Position numbers and translations under genes: made by a program
Shown: positions 22,613-34,481 of the stretch, piece by piece
Numbering within the stretch: the stretch's first letter is position 1
Layout of the letters: each line of letters opens with the position of its first letter
The notes under the pieces: model-generated
The model's input: only the letters and a program-made list of their open reading frames with translations
Database searches by the model: none
Told to the model about the DNA's origin: nothing
DNA from: Hedera helix
Taxonomy: Eukaryota; Streptophyta; Magnoliopsida; Apiales; Araliaceae
DNA: 64,000 bases
Direction of reading: 5' to 3'
NCBI GenBank assembly: GCA_947179155.2
Contig: OX359267.1
Coordinates: 43,426,292-43,490,291 of the forward strand

Positions 22613-25600
22613 GACCCCGAATTTTATGAAATATAAAATTTAATTTTTCTTCATATATATATTTTTCTGAAACAGTAAGTGGTTAAATCGATAAAGTTAA
22701 AAGTTAAAGATGTTATGTGCAAATTTTATTTTGACGGACAATATTCGTTTTGTCGAGGAATATTCGGGCCGTACGACGGCGCCGAAATAACAAATTATTT
22801 GTGGACCCCACAACGGAATATTTGTCGGATATAGAAAACGACAGAAGTAACATTTTTAAATAAAAATAGTCAACGGTGTTAACTGTTAAAATACCGGTGA
22901 TAAAAGAATAGTAGCATACGGTAATTTATGGTATTTTATTGTGGCACACGGTATTCTACAGTAGCACACGGTATTGCACAGTGTCTCGTATTATTGATCT
23001 GATAATTGACACCGTAACTGTTGCACATCATTTCATCAATAATTGTCGTTGCATAATATTTTATGTTATCAATTCAATAATTGTTGCTACACAGTATTTT
23101 GCATTATTGATTCAATAATTGTCATTGCACGGTATTTTATATCATTGAGTCAATAATTGTTGGTGCACTGTATTTTAAAATTATTGAACCTAATAATTGT
23201 CACAGTTGCAAATATATTGTAATTTATATTATTAAATTAATAATAATCTGTAACGTGTTTATTACATTATTGTTAAATTATTGTTGTAGTATATTTTATT
23301 ATATACGTAGGACCTACAGGAAGAATAAATAAATAAATAAATTTAAAAAAAAAATAAAATAATAATAATAATAATTTTTACTATTTGGAATAGTAACCAT
23401 GTGGACCCTCTGTGGGGGCCACATGAATTTTAAGCATGCAAATGTTGGAGATGGTTGGAAATGCAGCGTAGGCGGCTGCTTTGAATTCTCAGGCTGGCGT
23501 GCAGCACGCCAGCCACCTACCACTGCACAGTGACCTCTTTTCTCCTATAAATAGCTTGCTCAACTGAATAGAAAAATCACACCTAAAACATAAAATTTTT
23601 CTATAAGAATTTTATGAGTTTTCTCTGAGAATAGTAAGGTTATTTTGAGAGTTTGAAAGCCAAAAGGAGTGCAAGAATTTTTCAAGTAAGTCTTTTATTA
23701 AAGAGTAGTAATTTTATAAATTCCTATTTTTCACGGTATTCACAAATCTTCCTTTAGAAGACTCTTCTATTAGAAGATTCATTTTTAAAAGCTTTCTTTG
23801 GAAGATTTATTTTGAAATATTATTTTAAAAACTATTCTAAAGTTATTATATTATACTACAAAAATTATGTTAAATATATATAATTTTGATAGTTCATAAT
23901 ATACGAGTTATCATACACTTTGAAATTTATATGTGGTAATTACTAATTTATATTATAAATATATAGGTTGATCAACCTCATTTAAATCAATATCCAGTCA
24001 CGTGTTAAGGTAAGGAATATCATTTTTTTCACTCTTAAATTTATTATGGTAAGGAATATTATTTTTTCACACTCTTAAATTTATTATGGTAAGGAATGTC
24101 ATTTTTTTCTTACTTGTAAGGAATATTATTCTTTTCACACTCTTAAATTTACTGTGGTAAGGAATATCATATTCTTTCATCTTCTATTATTTAAACTTAC
24201 TACGGTAAGGGGTATCACTCTTTTCATCATCATAAATGGATATTATTTTCTTTCTTACTTGAAGGGATTATCATTCTTTGATTCTCGAAAATAATATCGT
24301 TTCTTTCTTGTGTCATTTATTTCCATATATTAAATTGTGGGAATAACCTTACGGCGCGGTTTACCGCCTGTTGGTGAATAACCTTTTGTATTCATTCCTT
24401 ATTAATCTTTGAGAATAACCTTACGGTGCGGATTATCGTCTGTTTGGTGAATAACTCTTCGTATTCAAATTGATGGGAATAACCTTACGGTGCGGATTAT
24501 CGCCTGTTGGTGAATAACCCTTTTTATTTGTCTCGTGTGGAAATAATTTGTCTACACGAATTATCACATGACACTTTTATTCCATATTCGTAAGTGATAT
24601 CATTTTCCTTTATACTCATAAGGGATACCATCTTTTTCATCTTCCATTATTCAAACTTACTATGGTAAGGGATATTAATTCCCTTCACCTTTTGTTAATC
24701 AAACCTGCTACGGTAAGGGATATTATTTTCTTTCATACTCCTAAATCGAAACTTATTATGGAACTATTGCTTCTATAATTCCTGAAAATATTATATGTTC
24801 CATAATAGTTGAACTTCATTATTTCAACTGAACCTTCCTATTTACGTGAACCTTTCTATTGAACTGTAACCGTTATTCTGAACTGTGGATCTTGAATATA
24901 ATTTTTAAATTTCACTCCACATCATGTTGACAATTTGGACATTATTTGAATCTGCACAAAGTAAACTTCTGATACTTATTGTTTATCCTGTTCTTCTGTT
25001 CATCATTTGTATCACTGTTATTTGTATTAATCATCAAGAATCAAGCTGTTGTGAATATCTGTGGCCGGGGGCACAGATGTGATATAATTGTTGAACATAT
25101 GATAGGTTAAAGGCGATATACTAGGTTAAAGGCGATACATCTGTTCGGTGTCTTTTATGGCACGTGGTTAATGTTCTCTTTGGCCCGTAGTGCAAAGATG
25201 AACTGTTGATTGGTATGATTATGACCAAAGGCTGAATCTGGTATAATCATGACCGTTGGTGTTATATTGAATGTCTTTGGCCCGTAGTGCAAAGATGAAC
25301 TGTTGATCTACATGATTATGACCAGGAACTGTGAAGTTGTATTATTTTGACTAATGGTATTTGAGATGATAAAAGTTGATGATATTTTTACTAAAAAGAG
25401 AAGCGAGTGGACATTATAGTCTGCATTATTCTTCTAATAGATTGCTCATTCCGCTGCTATTATTGATCTGAACGTTGTTTAAGAATTTAACTGCAGTTTT
25501 TGATATAAACCTTGTAGTCTATTGTATTCTATCAAGAACTCAACTATTGAAGGCTAATGATAAATTATTCGTCATTATCTTAGTCATGATATTTCTTACT

Positions 25601-25873
25601 GGGCTATTTGAGCTCACCCTTTCTTTTCGTTCCATTGTTTTTCAACAGGAGATGAGAACGTAACGGGGTCTAGCCGGGGAATGGAGTGAGAGTGCGGGGA
25701 TAGCTATCATAGTCTTCACGTGTTATAAAATAGTGTGACAATAATAATGAAGACTTAGTTGTGTTGTATTATCCACTGTATTGTTGTACGTTGTATTTCA
25801 TTGTAATAATTTTGTTGTAGTCTTTTGACGACTCAAGTTTGGGCTGTGTGGGCTCAGATTTGGGGGCGTCACA
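22608..25873 (+). repeat. 3' LTR of the complete Tekay-like element
   Basis: Same termini, block order and TATA box (23546-23553) as the 5' LTR, one T shorter in the poly-T at about 24024. It is followed by the TSD cacat (25874-25878). Confidence 0.93.
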
Positions 25874-27439
25874 CACATCTTGTTTAACATTGCTCCGTAC
25901 CAACTAGCAGTCTGTATTTCTTTTGTAGTTGTTTGAGACGATCTAAATATGACGACCAAGAGGTTCAAAGTGCATAAGAAATCTATTGTTGTAGTGGCCT
26001 ACTCCGTCCTAATGTTAACCTTGAAGCTTGTCTCAAAGAAGCCTTTGGAAAAATATGTTTCGGGTGTCACAAATGGAACCAAAGTGCTTCTGAACGAAAA
26101 TCCTCCCAAGAGGAAGGGTGCTGAAGTCCCTCTCTCTCCTTTTTCGAAGTGGTCGAAACAAAACACCCCAAAAAAGGGCCAAACAAATAAGAAGACTCCA
26201 AAGAGATTAGTACTGCTTCAAAGGATACATCTGATGTTCCCAAGGGCCTGACCCCCATTAATAAACCTTTTCTGTTCGGTCCTTTGGACACAATCGCACT
26301 GGATTTGTCGGGGCACACTGAGGAGTCCACTTTTTATGGACCTGTTGATCAACAGTTAACTTTAGTACCAACCAACTACCCCAACCCCTAGTGTCCCCAC
26401 AAGAAATATTACATCACCTTCAAATCACATCGATGGTGGTTCCCCGAGGACTATAGGACGAAAGGGTACCCCACTGAGTGTTTCAATTATTTTAACCTCC
26501 ACCAAAGACTTAAAACACTTAGAAAAATGCTCTTTAGCCTCGATGAACAATGAATATCTCGTTGCATTTATAGTGCTAAAAATCTATTCACTCTGTAATT
26601 TTGTTAATTCGTGTGCTTTATTTTAACCTGAGCAAATGTCTACTTTTAAAAGTGCAGCTCAACTCTCTTAGCATTTGAATAGCGAAAATGGGGAAAAATT
26701 TATCTTCTGACGCTATCGAGCTGAAGAAAAGGCATGATAGCCTTCTCGAGAAGGATGATCTTCTATGGAAAAATGCTAAATAATTGGCCTTGACCCTAAA
26801 AAGGGAGAGAGGGATTTTAAAAATGATTTGGATTTCCTCAGAGATTCTTCAAAGATTCTTGATAGAGATAAAAAATAGGCAGAAGCCCGGGAAAAAGGAG
26901 GCTCTTGAATAAGACAAAGCTACTGATGCCCGTGCTTCTTCCCTCGAGCAAGAGTTGGTCATGCTAAAAGCCAATCTCTCGGTTGAGATCTAAAAATTGG
27001 TTGTCGATCAGTATCAGGCTTCCGAGGACTTTCAAAATAACCTCGCCTCTGCTGCCTTCCCTGAGTAGCAAACGGGTTGGGATAACTGTCAAAGATTTTT
27101 TTTATTGAAGGCGATGTTCACATTTTGCAAGGGTTGAGGGCTCAAGACTTTTGGGAAAAGTACCCTAAAAGGCTATCCTAATGAGGAGGAGACAGAGGCC
27201 AATTATGCAATCGAGGCAACGAATGATCAACGATAACTAAAGTAATAGATCTTTCAGGATTTATTATTTATTTATTGACCTTTGGGTCCTTCTTTGTACT
27301 AAAAGCTCTCATGAATATAATGAATAGTTTATTGTTATCCATGTGTTTAAATTAAATTAAAAATACAGACCCCTCTAGGAAGGAATAATATATGAGTTTG
27401 ATAAAATCTAAATGTGCACATGAAAAATTTACGAGTACT
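25874..27439 (+). pseudogene. Antisense ORF of Tat element, 3' part with coiled coil
   Basis: Continuation of 14742-15816 after the young element. Frame 25949-26251 (MTTKRFKVHKKSIVVVA...) is lysine-rich, with KRKGAEVPLSPFSKWSK, and looks like a basic linker. From about 26690 to 27240 the sequence encodes heptad-rich segments such as SSLEQELVMLKANLSVEI and FQNNLASAAFPE, interrupted by at least four stops and frameshifts. This matches the C-terminal coiled coil usual in Transposase_28-type proteins. The ORF ends at about 27237, with A/T-rich sequence after it. The strand is opposite to the Tat integrase at 30.7-31.5 kb. The last five bases before 27440 (gtact) are the TSD of the next solo LTR. 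It is a dead gene. Confidence 0.5.
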
Positions 27440-30341
27440 TATGACGCCCCCAAATCTAAGCCTACATAACCCAATTTGAGACGCCATAAAATACACGATT
27501 TCTAATACAAACAGTACATAGAACAGAAATACAGAACTCAATAATACACAACTAAGTCTTCACTATTATTACCACACTATATACAACATGTGAAGACTAC
27601 AATAGCTATTTCTCGGACCTTCACTTCATTCCCCTGTTAGACACAGCTATTCTCTTATTTTTTGAAAAATAATGGAACAAAAGAAAGGGTGAGTTCAAAT
27701 AGCCCAGTAAGAAAATACTATGACTAAGATAATGACAAATAAATTATCATTAGCCTTCAACAGTTGAGTTCTTAATTGAATATAATAGACAATAAGCTTT
27801 ATATCAAGAACTGCAGTTAAATTCTTGAATAAAGTTTAGATCAATGATAGCAGCAGAATGAGCAATCCATTAGAAAATAATGTAGACCATGATGTCCACT
27901 CGTTTTTCTTTTTAAGAAAAATATTATCAATTTTTATCATCTGAAACACCACTGGTCATGATTATACAAATTCACAGTTCCTAGTCATAATCATGCAAGT
28001 CAACAGTTCATCTTTACACTACGGGCCAAAAATATTCAATATATCACCAACGATCATGATTATACCAGTATTCTGCCTTTGGTCATAATCATACCAAACA
28101 ACAGTTCTTCTTTGTCCCCGGCCAAAGAGAACATTCACCACGTGCCCTAAAAGACACAACAATTATATCACATTTATCCTATCATCTGTGCCCCAGACCA
28201 CAGATATTCACAACAACATGGTTCTTGATGATTAAAATAACAACAGTGATATAGATTATGAATCAGAAGAAACAGTTTGATCAATAAATATCAAAAGTTT
28301 ATGATCTTTCTTTGTGCAGATTCAAATAATGTCCAAATTGTCAACATGATGTGGACTAAAATTCAAGAATGATATTCAAGATCCACAGTTTAGAATAACG
28401 ATTAAGGTTCAATAGAAATATTTAGAGAAATAGGAAGACTCAATTGAAATGATATTAGATGAAGCGCAAACTATTAAAGAATATATAATCATTTCAGAAA
28501 ATTTTACCAACAAGAGACAAATACGAAGAGTAATTCACCAAACACGCGGTAGCTCGCGTAGTCAGGTTATTTTCAGAGATTAATAAGGAATGAATACGAA
28601 AGGTTATTCACCAAACATGCGGTAGTCCGTGTAGTCAGGTTATTCCCACAAATTAATAAGGAATGAATACGAAAGGTTATTCACCAAACATGCGGTAGTC
28701 CGCGGAGTCAGGTTATTCCCACAAATGAATAAGAAAGGTTATTCACCAAACATGCGGTAGTCCGCGTAGTCAGGTTATTCCTATAAATTAATACATGAAA
28801 ATAAATGACACATCTTACGAGTAAGGAAGAAAAGATATTATTTTCGAGAATCAAAGAATAATAATCTCTTACCGTAGTAAGTTTGAATAGTGGAAGATGA
28901 AAAAGATGGTATCCCTTACCTTGATACGTGACTGGATATGAAGTTGATCAACTTATATGTTTATAATTTAATTAGTAACTACCATATATAATTTCATGGT
29001 GTATATCCATTCGTATGAAATCATCAAAAGTGATTTAATAGAATAAAGTATAATAACTTCAATATAGTTTTTGACGAAGATAATATTTCAAAATAAATCT
29101 TCCAAAGGAAGCTTATCAAAATGAATCTTCTAAAGGAAGAGTCTTCTAAATGAAGATTTATAAATACCGTGTGATGTGTGTGGTTACTTATATAACTTTT
29201 ATAAAAAGACTTACTTGGTCAGTACTCGTACACTTACAGATTTTCACAAATACTCAAAATGACTTTAGCATACTCAAAGAGAACTTATACAAAGAAATAT
29301 TTGGAGAGTGAAAGAAAGAATAAGCAAGGAAGTTTTTATGAAAATTCCTTAAGTTAAGGCCTCTATTTATAGCCAAAAATCTTATCATAAACCAAGATTT
29401 CCTAATTTAATCCAAACCGTATATTTCAAGATAATGTTTAATCTATACTACTCATTTCATTTTTTAAGATTTCCTTAATCTAAACCATTTATTTAAAAAT
29501 CATCTTTAATCTATACCATTCAACTTACTTTATATATAAAACAACTAACTTTATATAAATCAATTAACTTTATATATATAAACAAATAACTTTATATAAT
29601 TTATTATAATAAAAATAAATAACTTTATCAATTCAATTATTCAATAATAATTCACAATTATTCATTATTATGACTAATTCTTATAAATACAGTGTAGTTG
29701 ATTTTCTGAGTTAGATAAGTAGAGAAATTAACTAGTAATAGAATACAACAGTTTAATCAACATCATAAAAGAGATAACAATAATGCTAAAAATAAATAAG
29801 CACGTTACTGTGTAATGACAATTATTGATTCAGTAATGTGAATTACTGTGCATATGCTACTGTGACAATTATCAGCTCAATAATATAAATTATTATGCAT
29901 GTGACAATTATTGGTTCAATAAAGTCAATATAGTACAATAACCACTTTATCAGTTCAATAATATGAAATACTGTGCAATACCGTGTGCTACTGTACAATA
30001 CCGTATGTTACTATTCTTTTACCACCGGTTATTTTAACAGTTAAAAGTGCTAATACCGTTGACTATATTTATTTAGAAAGGTTACGTATGTCGCTTTTTA
30101 TATTCGACAATAATTCGTTGTGGGGGTTCACCAATATTTGGTTATTTCGGCGCCGTTGTACGAATCGAATATTCCCCGACAGAACAAATATTTTCTGACA
30201 AAACGAATATTCTCCGACAAAATAAAATTTGTACAAACATTTCTTAATTTTTACTTTTGTCAATTTATTCATTTACCGTTTTTAGAAGAAAATATATAAA
30301 GAAAAATTTAATTTGTATTTCATAAAAGTCGAGGTCTTACA
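27440..30341 (-). mobile_element. Solo LTR (2,902 bp), Tekay-like family, minus strand
   Basis: Plus-strand ends are tatgacgcccccaaatct and tcgaggtcttaca, each one or two bases off the family consensus. TSDs are gtact (27435-27439) and atact (30342-30346), 4 of 5 matching. The reversed TATA box is at 29364-29371. At about 28530-28790 it has four tandem ggttattcaccaaac...gcggtag...caggttatt units, the reversed hairpin block of the family, so the unit number differs between copies. Divergence and decayed ends suggest an older insertion. Confidence 0.88.
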
Positions 30342-30719
30342 ATACTAATCGCTTTGGGAGACTTCTTCCCCAAATGCGAATAATACCCAATTCATTTTAT
30401 TGTTAAACGAATAATTAACTCTTCCCGACGTGATATATTCGGGCCTATAACATAAACATAACTAAAAACGGATAATGAACACTTCTTAACACGATATTTT
30501 TAAAAGCTTGGAAAATTACAAATATTAGTTTTCCTGGGAAATCAAATACCCGAACAAGAAACTATACCTAATTTATTTTAATTTTTACATGGATAATGAA
30601 GTCTTCCTAATGGAATATGTTCATAAAAAAAATCACGACATTAAAGATAGTGTGTGATGAAAAAATAAATGTTATATTAACAATATTGCGTACAACACTC
30701 GATCGTATACAGATCTACA

Positions 30720-31490
30720 GGTAATATTTTTTTAATCTAACAACAAGCTAAGTGTTCATCACCTTAATGTCATCTAATCTATTTAGCTAATAAGTTCCCG
30801 GTCGAATCACCTTGTGCACTTTGTATAGATCTTCCCGTTTAGGCATCAATTTGTCAGTATGAGTAGAATTAGAAGCCTTTTCCTATCTCAAGTAAGGTTA
30901 TAAAATGAACTAAACGGTTCGAACTCGATTCGAGCTCGATTTGAAATATAAACAATTCAAATATGAGCAAAGTTTAAAATTTGATAAATTACTTAAACCT
31001 TTTCAAATTGAAATTTTCTATTAATACTTGGATCATATTCACTCGAAAAGTTCAAATTATTTGGGATCGATTCAAGATCGTGCCTAACTCGGTAGTTAAA
31101 TGAGTCTCAATCAAAATTTATTTCATACTCAATACATTTTATGAACTAAATCTGAATAACTTAATATTCGACTCGATTCGGTTCGTTTAAACCTTTACTC
31201 TCAAAACCAAGTCACCTTCGCGAAATAGCCTTGATTTTACTATTTGGTTATAATGTTTTTGCGGTCTTTTATTGATAATCAATAATTTTGAGTATCACCT
31301 TATCTCTGGATTCATCTAGTAGGTCCAAGTTTAAGCAGATGCCTTTGGCATTTGTTTACTCGAAGAAATGCTAAATTCTGAAGGATGGAAATCCTATTTT
31401 TATCAAGATTACTGTCTCATTTTAAATAGATTTTTCCCAGTAGCTGACCTCGGGGTTATCCGATATGCCCATAGTACACTCGGTAACTCT
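30720..31490 (-). pseudogene. Tat-type gypsy integrase C-terminus, split by a MITE
   Basis: Read on the minus strand, 31482-31425 gives ELPSVLWAYRITPRSATG, the conserved end of the integrase core in Tat/Ogre-type elements. After stops come NLDLLDESRDKV (about 31330) and HYNQIVKSRLFREGDLVLR (31254-31198). A MITE (30892-31198) splits the domain. Beyond it (about 30875-30720) the sequence gives TDKLMPKREDLYKVHKV, IRPGTY and LNRLDD, the expected continuation. Stops and frameshifts make it a relic. Upstream pol is not visible because the MULE begins at 32029. It fixes the old element as minus-strand, with the plus-strand ORF at 14.9-27.2 kb lying antisense downstream of pol. Confidence 0.8.
30892..31198. 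mobile_element. MITE (~307 bp) inserted in the Tat integrase relic
   Basis: Terminal repeats gtaaggtt (left) and reverse complement gtaaaggtt (right) continue into matching cggttcgaactcgattcg and cgaaccgaatcgagtcg arms. The duplication tctcaa is seen at 30886-30891 and 31199-31204; over 8 bp it is 6 of 8 matching. hAT-like by TSD length and the ttcgag-rich arms. Removing it restores continuity of the integrase domain on either side. Confidence 0.72.
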
Positions 31491-32028
31491 TATACCTATT
31501 TTTTATACGATATGAAGATAAGTTTTCAAACAGTTTATTTTTAAACAGATCTATTTACTTCAAAAATCCAAAAATCGCATCACTTTTACAAACTTTAAGA
31601 ACATTTAATTTCCTATCTGCCTTCACGTTTTCCATAAATATTTTAAAATGAGTATCTTTTCCCATTCCTCCTCATCCCTAATACTCTTTTCCACTACATC
31701 GATTTTTTGCACGTCATTATTGAACAAATACTTCAAAAACCAACAATAATCATCATCAATCCGTTTATCATTATAATCACAACCCATAATTCTATCATCA
31801 TTTAAACTAGTACTTAACCTATCGTTAATCTTTGAGCCATTTATAGCACATCGATTTCTTTTCGATCGCCTCTTGAAACTATCATCTTTTTCATTAAAAT
31901 CAGAAAACTATCCCATTTAAATTTTAACTCACCAAATCAAGCAATACCCACAAGCAGCTTTACTTTTCTCTTTCTTTATTAATCAAACAATTTTGAACAG
32001 GTTACTAAGCTGAGCATATTATATTATA
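31491..32028. other. Unrecognised sequence between Tat relic and MULE
   Basis: Probably more of the decayed Tat element, but no motif supports that. The last nine bases (tatattata, 32020-32028) are the MULE target-site duplication. Confidence 0.4.
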
Positions 32029-32479
32029 GGGATAATTACACATGTGTTACACAAAGTTTCATCCCTTTCAGAAAATAGCCCCTAATGTAATTGGACTTAT
32101 AAATCATTACATCAAGTACCGAATTGCATAAAATTTAGCCCTCAAAATCCAATTTCGGCCAAAATTGGCCAAAATACGTAAATTGTTAGCAAGTTTTTCC
32201 CTGTATACGGTTTGACTATATACAACATGCTTTAACTTAAAAAAAATAGTAAACTAACAGTTTGTTTCCCGCTCCAGTATACTTTCTCATTTCCCTCCAT
32301 AACCCTTCCCTCTATACTGTAAATAAATAGAACTGCCACAAGAGAAGAGTTTCACACAGAAAATTAGTAAGGAGAGCTTATTAGAAGCAAAAAAAAAAGT
32401 CTGACTAAGGAGAAAAGAAGAGGCAAAGAAGAATATCAGAGCAAGGACATAAACAAAGTAGCAAAAAAGAAACTAACCA

Positions 32480-32581
32480 ATGTCATCCGTGCTTTGTCAA
32501 TGTGGTTTTACGGCTGCAATTAGGACGACCAATTCCGACTTAAATCGTGGGAGAAAGTTCTTTTCTTGCCAATCCATTAGG
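32480..32581 (+). CDS. GRF-type zinc-finger exon inside the MULE (fragment)
   Basis: ATG at 32480 opens MSSVLCQCGFTAAIRTTNSD, then LNRGRKFFSC. This is the start of a GRF zinc finger: CxCG, then NxGRkFFxC. A GT-type donor (ag-ggtaat) follows at about 32582, where coding ends. Short first exons of this type are common in plant genomes next to MULE-type sequences; that link is background knowledge. It reads opposite to the transposase, close to the left terminal repeat. No downstream exon with the rest of the finger was found, so this is a fragment or a captured exon. Confidence 0.6.
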
Positions 32582-32618
32582 GTAATTTTTTCTTCGTTCC
32601 TTAGCTAATTTTTTTGCT

Positions 32619-34345
32619 TCAATTAATGAAATATAAGGCTTGTAATTTTTGTATCAAACTTTCATAATTTTTCCCTTCTGCAAAATGGATATGGATATTT
32701 TCGTTGGATTGATCCCCCAGTTCCTCCATTGCTTTATTAAATTTCCCAACATTTGTTGCCTTTGTGCATTCCCATAATAACTCCCTTAGAGCCAAACCCC
32801 TGTGCCCTACATTTGCAAAATTTGCATGCAAATGCTGCTAATAGAACCTAATTTCAGCATTTGGAATCAACTCTTCAACAACCTTAATTAATCCCTTTTG
32901 CTTGTCTGACATTATGGTCAAACTATGGTCATTTACTATCTCAACATCGTTAACGACAAATTTAATAAACCACTTTCAAGTCTCATAGTTTTTTGCCTCC
33001 ACAACAACAAAAACAAATTGATAGAAATTGTTGCTTCCATCAATGCCAATTGCATTCAATAGAACTCCACCATTTGTGTTTTTCAGATATGTACTGTCCA
33101 GCCCAATAACTGGTATACAATGTTTGAAGCCTCCCTTGAGCCCACCTAAAAACAATAAAATCTTTGGAACACAGGTTTACCTTTACCAATGAACTAGCTT
33201 TACATTTGATCTCAACTGTCGAACTAGGATTCAGCCTTCTTAATTCAGCTTGGTAGTGCCACAACTTGTTATATTGCTCTCTTAAATTACCATCAATGGA
33301 TGCTAGTGCCATTTTCCTTACCCTATAGGCTTGACCCTTAGTTATTTTTATAGTGTAGTCATTTCATACTTGCTCACAAAATATAAGAGCAGGCATTTTA
33401 GGACTCATTTTGAAATCATTTACATACCTCTCTGCTAACCATCTTGAAGTCACACTAGGTATCTTGAACTGCCTACCACATGTGTGCTTTTTTAGAGGGC
33501 ATATTTTTACTTGTAGTGTATCTTCCTTTTGCGTCTTAGAAGCATATATTTTCCACCCACATGACTCAGTATTGCATATAAAGCCCACCTTGTCATATTC
33601 ATTCCAATAATTATGCAGTACCTTGCCATGCTTTATAGAGTGTACTACCACAGCTTTCTTGAAGATTTTGTTATCCCTAAAAAACATTCCTTCTTCAAAC
33701 TGTGGGTCACTCATTTGAGTATTTGGATCAAACATAGGCCAAATTATGGTTTGATCATTTTCAGTTCTGATAAGAGGAGGCAAGTTATCAGTCAACAGAT
33801 CTACTTCATCATCAAATTCAATATCAGTTGACATCATTTCTTTGTGATCTATTTTTTAGCCTTTTGAATTTATCTGTTTCCCAACCTACTCAATCTCAGG
33901 ATCAACATAATTGTCAAACTCCACATCATCTTCTTCATATCCACTATCATCAACTGATTCAAAATGAGAGTTATCAGAATCAGTATCACTAATATCCTTA
34001 GCAGCGTGATGTATAGGTTTATCAATGGTTATCCAATGACTTCCAAGTAGGTTTTCAACATTCAAAATAATTTCCAGATCCACTCCTTAACGGATAAAAG
34101 GTTTAATACCTTGCACTGCCTCATTCTTTATCAACTCCCTAAAACCTTCATCGGGTATGTAGTGAAAAATTTTCACATCACCTGCAAACCCCAACTCCAT
34201 CCCAATTTTACGCAACTCCAACAGACTCATCTCTTTCTATTCAACATAATCAAAATATCTAAACTTCCCATTACGATAGCCAGTTATACTGAATATTCCA
34301 TCATACAACATTTTTATAGTAAACACAACATCATATTCGGTTGGT
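32619..34345 (-). pseudogene. MULE transposase (mudrA-like), truncated and decayed
   Basis: Domains in order on the minus strand. About 34345-34110: an N-terminal PB1-like region (EYDVVFTIKMLYDG ... MSLLELRKIGMELGF) with one in-frame stop. 34083-33886: an acidic linker (DTDSDNSHFESVDDSGYEED). 33837-33364: a MuDR-type DNA-binding domain with FRDNKIFKKAVVVHSIKHGK, a CNTESCGWKIYAS cysteine pair and CPLKKHTCGR. 33312-32619: the beginning of the MULE transposase domain, with REQYNKLWHYQAELRRLNP and, in other frames, a TIMSDKQKGLI region and an HLHANF motif. The rest of the DDE domain and the SWIM zinc finger are missing because the terminal repeat follows. Several frameshifts and stops are present. 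The product cannot be functional. Confidence 0.85.
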
Positions 34346-34481
34346 TCTGAATACAAACAAAACATAGTGATTACAGACTAATAAAATTACAAAGTTCATG
34401 ATACTTGACAAAAATAGAGCACACATGACTCTGTGTGTGTGTCAGTGTGTTTGGGTGTATGTTAATGTGTAATATATATTA

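Larger units (their letters stand above)
15817..25873 (+). mobile_element. Complete non-autonomous Tekay-like gypsy element, 10,057 bp
   Basis: Two LTRs of 3,267 and 3,266 bp (15817-19083 and 22608-25873) flank a 3,524-bp internal region. The 5-bp target-site duplication is cacat (15812-15816 and 25874-25878). By eye the LTRs differ at about five bases, all within 18218-18572 of the 5' copy, plus one T in a poly-T run (near 17232). This indicates a very recent insertion. The internal region has a primer site, an unknown ORF, a protease-like stretch, a truncated RT start, intact RNase H and integrase, and a polypurine tract. RT is missing, so movement must have depended on another copy. Very long LTRs, an iMet-type primer site and a chromodomain-like C-terminus point to the Tekay/Del chromovirus lineage (inference). 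It is inserted in the antisense ORF of the older Tat element. Confidence 0.93.
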
